From: an uncultured Mycolicibacterium sp.
GTDB lineage: Bacteria; Actinomycetota; Actinomycetes; Mycobacteriales; Mycobacteriaceae
Assembly: GCF_937941905.1 (NCBI RefSeq)
Contig: NZ_CALDGS010000135.1
Coordinates: forward strand, 1-19,382
DNA: 19,382 nucleotides
Direction: 5' to 3'
The notes beneath the pieces are model-generated. The model searched no databases and had not been told where the DNA came from. It worked only from the letters and a program-made list of their open reading frames with translations. This document shows, piece after piece, positions 7,084 to 14,267 of the stretch. The position numbers were made by a program, and so were the translations under genes. Every line of letters begins with the position of its first letter. The first letter of the stretch is position 1.

Positions 7084-9678
7084 GTGGCGCTTCCGAATCT
7101 GACCCGCGAGGCGGCCGCCGAGCGTGCCGCCCTGGTGACCGTCCACAGCTACCGCATCGAACTGGATCTGACCGACGGCCACGGCCGGCCCGGCGAGACG
7201 ACGTTCCGCTCGGTGACCACCGTCGAGTTCGACGCGCGGCCCGGCGCCGACACCACCCTCGACATCGCCGCCGCGGCGATCCGCCGCGCCACCCTCAACG
7301 GCGCCGACATCGACGTGTCCGGCTACGACGAGTCCACCGGGATCCCGCTGACCGGCCTGCAGGCGCACAACGTGGTGGTCGTCGACGCCGACTGCCGCTA
7401 CTCCAACACCGGCGAGGGCCTGCACCGGTTCGTCGACCCGGTCGACGACGAGGTGTACCTGTACTCGCAGTTCGAGACCGCCGACGCCAAGCGGATGTTC
7501 GCCTGCTTCGACCAGCCCGACCTGAAGGCCGCCTTCGACGTCACCGTCACCGCCCCCGCGCACTGGGAGGTGGTGTCCAACGGCGCCCCGGTGACCGTCG
7601 AGCAGCGCGACGGGGTCAAGGTCCACACCTTCGCCACCACCCCGCGGATGAGCACCTACCTGGTGGCGCTGGTGGCCGGGCCGTACGCGCGCTGGGACGA
7701 CCTCTACCGCGACGAGCACGGCGAGATCCCGCTGGGTCTGTTCTGCCGCCGATCGCTGGCGCAGTACATGGACGCCGAGCGGTTGTTCACCGAGACCAAG
7801 CAGGGATTCGCCTTCTACCACAAGCACTTCGGGGTGCCGTACGCCTTCGGCAAGTACGACCAGCTGTTCGTGCCGGAGTTCAATGCCGGCGCGATGGAGA
7901 ACGCCGGAGCGGTGACCTTCCTGGAGGACTACGTGTTCCGCAGCAAGGTCACCCGCGCCTCCTACGAGCGGCGCTGCGAGACGGTGCTGCACGAGATGGC
8001 GCACATGTGGTTCGGCGACCTGGTCACCATGCGGTGGTGGGACGACCTGTGGCTCAACGAGTCGTTCGCGACGTTCGCCTCGGTGCTGTGCCAGGCCGAG
8101 GCCACCGAGTACACCGAGGCCTGGACCACGTTCGCCAACGTGGAGAAGTCGTGGGCCTACCGCCAGGACCAGCTGCCCTCGACGCACCCGGTGGCCGCCG
8201 ACATCCCGGACCTGGCCGCGGTGGAGGTGAACTTCGACGGCATCACCTACGCCAAGGGCGCGTCCGTGCTCAAGCAGCTGGTCGCCTACGTGGGGCTGGA
8301 GCACTTCCTGGCCGGGCTGCGGGAGTACTTCCGCGAGCACGCCTTCGGCAACGCCACCTTCGACGACCTGCTGGGCGCGCTGGAGAAGGCGTCCGGCCGG
8401 GACCTGTCGGACTGGGGCCGGCAGTGGCTGAAGACCACCGGGCTGAACACGCTGCGCGCCGACTTCGACGTCGACGGCGACGGCCGGTTCACCCGGTTCG
8501 CGATCACCCAGTCCGGCGCGCAGCCGGGCGCCGGGGAGACCCGGGTGCACCGGCTGGCGGTCGGCGTTTACGACGACGACCCGGCCACCGGCAAACTGGT
8601 GCGGGTGCACCGGGTGGAGCTGGACGTCGAGGGCGAGCGCACCGAGGTGCCCGACCTGGTCGGCGTGCCGCGTGGCCGGCTGGTGCTGGTCAACGACGAC
8701 GACCTGACCTACTGCTCGCTGCGGCTGGATCCGGACTCGCTGGCCACCGCGCTGGAACGGATCGCCGACATCGCCGCTCCGCTGCCGCGCACCCTGGTGT
8801 GGTCGGCGGCCTGGGAGATGACCCGCGAGGCCGAGCTGCGGGCCCGCGACTTCGTCGGCCTGGTGGCGCGCGGGGTGCACGCCGAGACCGAGATCGGCGT
8901 GGTGCAGCGGCTGCTGCTGCAGGCCCAGACCGCGCTGGGCTCCTACGCCGACCCGCAGTGGGCGCAGCGCGACGGCTGGCCGGAGTTCGCCGACCGGCTG
9001 CTGGCGCTGGCCCGCGCCGCCGAGCCGGGCTCGGACCACCAGCTGGCGTTCGTCAACGCGCTGTGCGCCTCGGTGCTGCAGCCGCGGCACACCGAGGTGC
9101 TGGCCGCGCTGCTGGAGCGGGATCCGGCCGCGCTGGGGCTGGCGGGCCTGGTGATCGACACCGACCTGCGCTGGCGCATCGTCACCGCGCTGGCCCGCTC
9201 GGGGGTGGTGGACGCCGACGGGCCGGCCACCCCGTTCATCGACGCCGAGCTGCAGCGCGACCCCACCGCGGCGGGCCGGCGCAACGCCGCCGCGGCCTCG
9301 GCGGCCCGGCCGCAGCCGCAGGTCAAACAGGACGCCTGGACGCAGGTGATCGAGGACGACACGCTGGCCAACATCACCTGCCGGGCGATCGTCGGCGGGA
9401 TCGTGCAGCCCGGGCAGGCCGAGCTGCTGGCGCCCTACCGGGACCGCTACTTCGCCGCGATCCGCGGGGTGTGGGACCGCCGCTCCAGCGAGGTGGCCCA
9501 GACCGTGGTGATCGGGCTGTACCCGTCCTGGGACATCAGCGACGCCGGGCTGGCGGCGGCCGACGCGTTCCTCGCCGACCCGGACGTGCCGCCGCCGCTG
9601 CGCCGGCTGGTGCTCGAGGGCCAGGCCGGGGTGGAGCGGGCGCTGCGGGCCCGCCGCTTCGATCAGTCCCCCCGATAG
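7084..9678 (+). CDS. pepN: Aminopeptidase N (M1 family zinc metallopeptidase)
   Basis: This 864-residue enzyme removes N-terminal residues from peptides, probably in the cytosol as there is no signal peptide. The M1 layout is complete: an N-terminal beta domain, the exopeptidase motif GAMENAG (269-275) that binds the substrate amino terminus, and the zinc site HEMAH (303-307) followed by Glu326 in NESFATF, i.e. HEXXH-X18-E. A helical ERAP1-like C-terminal region follows. The opening MALPNLTREAAAERAALVTV matches M. tuberculosis Rv2467 (861 residues by memory), which fixes the GTG start at 7084 rather than the TTG at 7075. It is divergent from the Rv2466c homologue (95-base gap) and convergent with the DUF5130 gene across a 46-base palindrome. 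Nothing is missing or broken. Confidence 0.95.
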   Translation: MALPNLTREAAAERAALVTVHSYRIELDLTDGHGRPGETTFRSVTTVEFDARPGADTTLDIAAAAIRRATLNGADIDVSGYDESTGIPLTGLQAHNVVVVDADCRYSNTGEGLHRFVDPVDDEVYLYSQFETADAKRMFACFDQPDLKAAFDVTVTAPAHWEVVSNGAPVTVEQRDGVKVHTFATTPRMSTYLVALVAGPYARWDDLYRDEHGEIPLGLFCRRSLAQYMDAERLFTETKQGFAFYHKHFGVPYAFGKYDQLFVPEFNAGAMENAGAVTFLEDYVFRSKVTRASYERRCETVLHEMAHMWFGDLVTMRWWDDLWLNESFATFASVLCQAEATEYTEAWTTFANVEKSWAYRQDQLPSTHPVAADIPDLAAVEVNFDGITYAKGASVLKQLVAYVGLEHFLAGLREYFREHAFGNATFDDLLGALEKASGRDLSDWGRQWLKTTGLNTLRADFDVDGDGRFTRFAITQSGAQPGAGETRVHRLAVGVYDDDPATGKLVRVHRVELDVEGERTEVPDLVGVPRGRLVLVNDDDLTYCSLRLDPDSLATALERIADIAAPLPRTLVWSAAWEMTREAELRARDFVGLVARGVHAETEIGVVQRLLLQAQTALGSYADPQWAQRDGWPEFADRLLALARAAEPGSDHQLAFVNALCASVLQPRHTEVLAALLERDPAALGLAGLVIDTDLRWRIVTALARSGVVDADGPATPFIDAELQRDPTAAGRRNAAAASAARPQPQVKQDAWTQVIEDDTLANITCRAIVGGIVQPGQAELLAPYRDRYFAAIRGVWDRRSSEVAQTVVIGLYPSWDISDAGLAAADAFLADPDVPPPLRRLVLEGQAGVERALRARRFDQSPR

Positions 9679-9680
9679 CA

Positions 9681-9726
9681 CGAGCGACCGTGTCCGCGCG
9701 CCCGGGCGCGCGGACACGGTCGCTCG
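9681..9726. terminator. Perfect 46-base palindrome, bidirectional terminator between convergent genes
   Basis: The two 23-base arms (CGAGCGACCGTGTCCGCGCG plus CCC, and their exact complement) meet at 9703/9704 with no spacer. The palindrome begins 2 bases after the pepN stop and ends 25 bases before the DUF5130 gene stop. On RNA from either strand it would form a very stable hairpin. There is no T-tract, as in the U-less hairpin terminators proposed for mycobacteria. Confidence 0.7.
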
Positions 9727-9751
9727 CGGAGAACGGGACCCGGTACAGGAC

Positions 9752-10219
9752 TCAGTGCGGGGCGATGCCGGCCGACATCACCCGCACGGCGCTGACCAGG
9801 CCGTCGATCAGATCGCCTTCCTTGAACGACGCCACCGCCGCCGACACACCCAGCGGGGCGGCGGTCTCGATGCCGCGGCCCTTCAGGTCGGCGCCGTAGA
9901 CCACCTCGATGGCCTTCTGGTCCGGCGAGACCGCCAGCAGCACGGCGTTGTTCGGGGTCGGCACCTTGGCCAGGAGCTCGCGGGCGGTGGCCGCGGTGTC
10001 CGCGCCCAGCGGGCCGATGTAGACGGCGAAGCGGGCGTGGGCGGCCCGCGAGCCGTACTTCAGCGCGTCGTCGAGCGCGACGAGGTCCTTGGTCGTGAAC
10101 GGGTAGTCGAACGACGGCACGCTCGCGTCGTTGGCGCGGGAGATCCGGCCGCTGGCCGTGACCGCCCAGCCCTTGGGCAGATCGGCCGGCGCGACGGTCG
10201 CAACGTCACCACTTGCCAC
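9752..10219 (-). CDS. DUF5130 family protein (Rv2468c-like, possible respiratory supercomplex factor)
   Basis: This 155-residue protein has no signal peptide or clear membrane segment. It matches Rv2468c in shape: an opening ASGDVATVAPADLPKGWAVT, then SGRIS, the FAVYIGPLGAD segment, NAVLLAVSPDQKAIEVVYG, and a C-terminal LIDGLVSAVRVMSAGI. The alpha/beta pattern with AVLLAVSPDQKAIEVVYG resembles TPM-type domains. I chose the GTG at 10217-10219 over a TTG at 10232-10234 because GGAGG lies 8 bases upstream of the GTG and the homologue begins at this point. From memory, the M. smegmatis homologue co-purifies with the bcc-aa3 supercomplex (named PRSAF1); that link is recalled, not shown here. Its start lies inside ctaJ (14-base overlap), which fits joint production with the oxidase subunit. 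Confidence 0.85.
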   Translation of the reverse strand: MASGDVATVAPADLPKGWAVTASGRISRANDASVPSFDYPFTTKDLVALDDALKYGSRAAHARFAVYIGPLGADTAATARELLAKVPTPNNAVLLAVSPDQKAIEVVYGADLKGRGIETAAPLGVSAAVASFKEGDLIDGLVSAVRVMSAGIAPH

Positions 10220-10439
10220 TGGCGCTGCCTCCAATCGTCAACGTCGCATCGCCGTGGCCACCGTGGCCGTGATCGGCGGGTTCCTCGGCAGCCCAGAGGA
10301 TCGGCGCGTGGCGCCACGGCTCACCGAGCTTGTAGGACACCGGGCGCGGCTTCTTTCCGCGCATGGCCACCAGGCCGATGACCAGGGTGACCGCTGCTGG
10401 GATGACCAGCATCACCAGGAGGTACTGAGCGATACTCAC
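10206..10439 (-). CDS. ctaJ: aa3-type cytochrome c oxidase accessory subunit CtaJ
   Basis: This 77-residue protein has one N-terminal transmembrane helix (about 3-25, IAQYLLVMLVIPAAVTLVIGLV). It is followed by a basic stop-transfer stretch (RGKKPRP) and the motif SYKLGEPWRHAPILWAAEE, typical of small mycobacterial proteins annotated as CtaJ, a subunit of the aa3 oxidase seen in M. smegmatis supercomplex structures. The C-terminal part holds a His/Gly run (DHGHGGHGD, 57-64) and ends SGKW. The start is GTG at 10437-10439, with the TACGGT box 6 bases upstream and no ribosome binding site. A longer frame from further upstream would add a non-conserved leader. The last 14 bases overlap the start of the DUF5130 gene, and ctaJ carries that gene's ribosome binding site. 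Confidence 0.85.
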   Translation of the reverse strand: MSIAQYLLVMLVIPAAVTLVIGLVAMRGKKPRPVSYKLGEPWRHAPILWAAEEPADHGHGGHGDATLTIGGSASGKW

Positions 10440-10445
10440 AGCCAA

Positions 10446-10451
10446 ACCGTA
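10446..10451 (-). promoter_or_regulatory. Candidate -10 box (TACGGT) for a leaderless ctaJ transcript
   Basis: On the minus strand, TACGGT is followed by 6 bases (TTGGCT) and the ctaJ GTG. There is no ribosome binding site in the 25-base gap between the HNH gene stop and ctaJ. This suggests that ctaJ-DUF5130 has its own promoter rather than relying only on the HNH gene transcript. Confidence 0.5.
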
Positions 10452-10464
10452 GCAGCTGCGGTGA

Positions 10465-11109
<645 letters not shown>

Positions 11110-11217
11110 ACGTCCTCCGCCCGACAGTTCACCACGGATCCGGCGTAAACGCACGACAATTCTCGCTGATGAACGCGGGTCGCCCCAAGAGGTGCGCACC
11201 CGGGGACAATAGGAGTC

Positions 11218-11613
11218 GTGACGCAACCCCAGGTGTCGTTCTACGACGAAGTCGGCGGCCACGAGACGTTCCGCGCCATCGTCGCGCGCTTCTACCAGTT
11301 GGTGCGCGAGGACGAGATCCTGCGCCCGCTGTATCCGGAGGACGATCTCGACGGCGCCGAGGAGCGGTTGCGCATGTTCCTCGAGCAGTACTGGGGCGGC
11401 CCGCGCACCTACTCCGAGCGGCGCGGCCATCCGCGGCTGCGGATGCGGCACGCCCCGTTCCGGATCGGGCCGCTGGAGCGGGACGCCTGGCTACGCTGCA
11501 TGCACGCCGCGGTGGCCTCGATCGACTCGCGCACCCTCGACGACGCGCACCGCCGGGAGTTGCTGGACTACCTGGAGTCGGCCGCCCAGTTCATGGTCAA
11601 CTCGCCCTTCTAG
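11218..11613 (+). CDS. glbO: Group II truncated hemoglobin (trHbO)
   Basis: This 131-residue heme protein binds O2 tightly. Proposed roles in mycobacteria are oxygen or redox chemistry near the respiratory chain. The heme-pocket residues match M. tuberculosis trHbO with a constant +3 offset: Tyr26 (B10), Tyr39 (CD1), proximal His78 (F8) in RHAPFRIG, and Trp91 (G8) in RDAWLRCMH. The YWGGP segment (58-62) is also typical. The start is GTG at 11218. AGGAG lies only 2-3 bases before it, unusually close for a ribosome binding site, and a GACAAT box ends 7 bases before the GTG, so either a short leader or a leaderless transcript is possible. aglA starts one base after the stop. Confidence 0.96.
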   Translation: MTQPQVSFYDEVGGHETFRAIVARFYQLVREDEILRPLYPEDDLDGAEERLRMFLEQYWGGPRTYSERRGHPRLRMRHAPFRIGPLERDAWLRCMHAAVASIDSRTLDDAHRRELLDYLESAAQFMVNSPF

Positions 11614-11614
11614 C

Positions 11615-13189
11615 ATGCCCGTCGCCGCCGACGCCGACCGCTGGTGGCGGCACGCGGTCTTCTACCAGGTCTATCCGCGCAGCTTCGCCGACAGCGACGG
11701 CGACGGGGTGGGTGACCTCGACGGGGTCACCGCGCACCTGGACCACCTCGAGCGACTCGGCGTGGACGCGATCTGGCTCAACCCGGTGATGGTCTCGCCG
11801 ATGGTCGACCACGGCTACGACGTGACCGACCCGCGCGACGTGGACCCGCTGTTCGGCGGCCCGGCCGCGCTGGACCGGCTGCTCGCCGCGGCCCATGCCC
11901 GCGGCATCCGGCTGATCATGGACCTGGTGCCCAACCACACCAGCGACCGCCACCCCTGGTTCTGCGCGGCGCTGGCCGCGCCGCCGCGCAGCCCGGCCCG
12001 GGCGCGGTACGTGTTCCGCGACGGCCGCGGCCCGGGCGGGGCGGTGCCGCCGAACAACTGGGTGTCGGTGTTCGGCGGGCCGGCCTGGACCCGGGTCACC
12101 GAAGCCGACGGCCGGCCCGGCCAGTGGTACCTGCACCTGTTCGACCCCGCCCAGCCGGACCTGAACTGGGACAACCCCGAGGTGTTCGACGACCTCGCGC
12201 ACACCCTGCGGTTCTGGCTGGACCGCGGGGTGGACGGGTTCCGCATCGACGTGGCGCACGGCATGGCCAAGCCGCCCGGTCTGCCGGACATGGCCGAACC
12301 GGTCGACGGACTGTTCGGCCGGGACCGCGGCGATCCCCGGTTCGACCACGCCGACGTGCATCGGATCCACCGGTTCATCCGCGCGGTGCTCGACGAGTAC
12401 CCGGGCGCGGTGGCGGTCGGCGAGGTGTGGGTGCACGACAACGCCGCGTTCGCCGCCTACCTGCGCCACGACGAGCTGCACCTGGGCTTCAACTTCCGCC
12501 TGGTGCGGGCGCCGTTCGACGCCGACGCGGTGGGCGACGCGATCGCCAACTCGCTGGCCGCCGTGCGACTGGTGGGCGCCACCCCCACCTGGACGCTGGC
12601 CAACCACGACGTCCAGCGGGAGGTGACCCGGTACGGCGGCGGGCCGGTGGGGCTGGCGCGGGCCCGGGCGATGGCGCTGGTGTTGCTGGCGCTGCCCGGC
12701 GCGGTATTCCTCTACAACGGCGAGGAGCTCGGGCTGCCGAACGTCGAGTTGCCGGACGCCGCCCTGCAGGACCCGGTCTGGGAGCGTTCCGGTCACACCG
12801 AGCGGGTCCGCGACGGCTGCCGGGTGCCGCTGCCCTGGGACGGCGACGGGCCCCCGTTCGGGTTCACCACCGGGGTGCCGTGGCTGCCGATGCCGCCGCA
12901 GTGGGCGGAGCTGACGGTGCGCCGCCAGCTCGCCGACCCGGGCTCGACGCTGCGCTTCTTCGGCCGCGCCCTGGCGCTGCGCCGCGGCTTCCGGTTCACC
13001 GGTGCCGAGGTGCGGTTCGGTGCCGCCCCGCCGGGGGTGCTGGCCTTCGACAGCGACGGCGGGCCGCGCTGCGTGCTGAACACCGGGACCCGCCCGGTGC
13101 CGCTACCGGCCGGGACGGTGCTGCTGGCCAGTGCCCCGGTCACCGGGGGCCGGCTGCCGCCGGACGCCGCGGCGTGGCTGGCGCCCTGA
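11615..13189 (+). CDS. aglA: GH13 alpha-glucosidase
   Basis: This 524-residue cytosolic enzyme hydrolyses alpha-glucosidic bonds of short oligosaccharides. The GH13 framework is complete: YQVYPRSFADSDGDGVGDL at the start of the barrel, DLVPNHTSDRHPWF (103-116), GFRIDVAHG with nucleophile Asp212, GEVWV with acid/base Glu270, and LANHDV with transition-state stabiliser Asp332. The C-terminal beta domain starts at about 440. The short sequence QPDLNWDNPEV follows the family pattern for alpha-glucosidase/oligo-1,6-glucosidase. It corresponds to M. tuberculosis Rv2471. Trehalose- or maltose-type substrates are plausible but not decided by sequence. The ATG lies one base after the glbO stop, implying coupled translation. 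It converges with the Rv2474c-like gene 20 bases away; Rv2472 and Rv2473, which I recall at this point in M. tuberculosis, are absent. Confidence 0.93.
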   Translation: MPVAADADRWWRHAVFYQVYPRSFADSDGDGVGDLDGVTAHLDHLERLGVDAIWLNPVMVSPMVDHGYDVTDPRDVDPLFGGPAALDRLLAAAHARGIRLIMDLVPNHTSDRHPWFCAALAAPPRSPARARYVFRDGRGPGGAVPPNNWVSVFGGPAWTRVTEADGRPGQWYLHLFDPAQPDLNWDNPEVFDDLAHTLRFWLDRGVDGFRIDVAHGMAKPPGLPDMAEPVDGLFGRDRGDPRFDHADVHRIHRFIRAVLDEYPGAVAVGEVWVHDNAAFAAYLRHDELHLGFNFRLVRAPFDADAVGDAIANSLAAVRLVGATPTWTLANHDVQREVTRYGGGPVGLARARAMALVLLALPGAVFLYNGEELGLPNVELPDAALQDPVWERSGHTERVRDGCRVPLPWDGDGPPFGFTTGVPWLPMPPQWAELTVRRQLADPGSTLRFFGRALALRRGFRFTGAEVRFGAAPPGVLAFDSDGGPRCVLNTGTRPVPLPAGTVLLASAPVTGGRLPPDAAAWLAP

Positions 13190-13212
13190 CCGCGTCGCCG
13201 GACGGCGCGTCA
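13187..13212. terminator. Imperfect hairpin spanning both convergent stops
   Basis: The two stop codons form the outer ends of an imperfect inverted repeat: TGACCGCG at 13187-13194 and CGCGTCA at 13206-13212, with one bulged base and a possible inner CCG/CGG pairing. It covers the whole 20-base gap between aglA and the Rv2474c-like gene. The stem is modest and lacks a T-tract. Confidence 0.3.
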
Positions 13213-13857
13213 GCCGACGAGCAGTGCCGGGCCGCCGCGGTGGCGGTACACCGACCCGAACCGGGCGTCGATACGCAGCCAGGTGCGGGTGGCCCGCACC
13301 CGCACCACCTCGTCGTCACCGGCGTCGGGCGGCACGAAACCCATTGCCACCAGGGCGAACACGCACCGCATCGGCACTCCGACGGTGACGTCGCCGGCGC
13401 TGACCTCGATGACCTGCTGATCGAGCAGCGAGGCCGGCGGCCGCGCCGCGCCACCGGCCTCCCGGGCCAGCGCTCCCCCGCGCCGGGCCAGGTCGAGCAC
13501 CGCCCGGGCGGGCACGTCGTCGACGTGGGCGAACCCGCCGTCGGGCGGCAGCGCACCCCGCCAGGCCGAGTCCATCGGGTACCCCGGGTCGACGTGGCCG
13601 TCCGGGCCCGGGGCGGCCAGGCCGCGGGCCAGGGTGTCGGCGGCGACGGTCAGATCGACGGGCCGCACCCGGCCGGCCACCGCCCGGCTCGCCAGCACGT
13701 CGAATCCGGTTGCCGCCCAGGCGATCACCAGACCGTCGGCACGTTCGCGCAGCCGGACCACCGCGGCCTCGTCCAGGCGCAGCGCCCGTTCGGTGAACAC
13801 GGCCAGGTCGCGGTGGGTGCCGCCGGAGGTCCACAGCCCGCGCTCGGCGGGCGTCAT
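13210..13857 (-). CDS. Conserved mycobacterial protein of unknown function (Rv2474c-like)
   Basis: This 215-residue soluble protein has no signal peptide and no membrane segment. It begins MTPAERGLWTSGGTHRDLAVFTERALRLDEAAVVRLRER and ends RVRATRTWLRIDARFGSVYRHRGGPALLVG. The sequence is Arg/Ala/Asp-rich with alternating helices and strands. I recognise no catalytic motif. It is identified with M. tuberculosis Rv2474c (about 217 residues by memory) by length and position. The ATG overlaps the thioesterase stop in the sequence ATGA (13854-13857), so translation is probably coupled. As the last member of the gdh operon it may serve glutamate metabolism or acyl-CoA turnover, but that is inferred from position only. 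Confidence 0.8.
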   Translation of the reverse strand: MTPAERGLWTSGGTHRDLAVFTERALRLDEAAVVRLRERADGLVIAWAATGFDVLASRAVAGRVRPVDLTVAADTLARGLAAPGPDGHVDPGYPMDSAWRGALPPDGGFAHVDDVPARAVLDLARRGGALAREAGGAARPPASLLDQQVIEVSAGDVTVGVPMRCVFALVAMGFVPPDAGDDEVVRVRATRTWLRIDARFGSVYRHRGGPALLVG

Positions 13858-14267
13858 CGCAGGTAGCGCTGCAGGTATTCGCGCTGGTGCGGGGCGATGC
13901 GCACCAGCTTCTGCTCGTTGATGTCGAACGTCGCCAGCTGGGTCCGGGCGATGACGGCGGGCCGGGAGTCCGGGTCGGCCAGCGCCGAGCGCACCTCGTA
14001 GCCCAGGGTGAAGTCCACCGCCCGCAGCCGCTCCACCCAGATGGTCACCTGCAGCGGCGAATCCGCAAGGCGCAGCTGCCCTTTGTAGGAGACGTTGACC
14101 TCGGCGATGAGCAGCCCGGTGGTGCCGATGGCATCGGCGAACGGCTCCTTGAGGAACGGTACCCGCGACTCCTCCAGGATGGTCACCATCGTCGCGTGGT
14201 TGATGTGCTGGTACATGTCGATGTCCGACCAGCGCACCGGCACCGGCGTGACAAATCGTTCGCTCAA
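13854..14267 (-). CDS. Hotdog-fold acyl-CoA thioesterase (4HBT type, Rv2475c-like)
   Basis: This 137-residue protein has the 4-hydroxybenzoyl-CoA thioesterase signature near its start: VRWSDIDMYQHINHATMVTILEESR, with Asp17 in the catalytic position. It likely hydrolyses an acyl-CoA in the cytosol; the acyl group is unknown. The best start is TTG at 14265-14267: it forms TTGA with the gdh stop, a GGGGA lies about 5-9 bases upstream, and no in-frame ATG or GTG exists between there and the first conserved residues (FVTPVPVRW). The resulting length agrees with Rv2475c (138 residues by memory). It is sandwiched between gdh and the Rv2474c-like gene with overlaps at both ends. Confidence 0.88.
   Translation of the reverse strand: MSERFVTPVPVRWSDIDMYQHINHATMVTILEESRVPFLKEPFADAIGTTGLLIAEVNVSYKGQLRLADSPLQVTIWVERLRAVDFTLGYEVRSALADPDSRPAVIARTQLATFDINEQKLVRIAPHQREYLQRYLR

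Noticed and set aside
7069..9717. An 882-codon minus-strand frame opposite pepN
   Set aside because: Same shadow effect: repetitive Arg/Gly/Val/His composition and no domain, opposite a complete M1 aminopeptidase.
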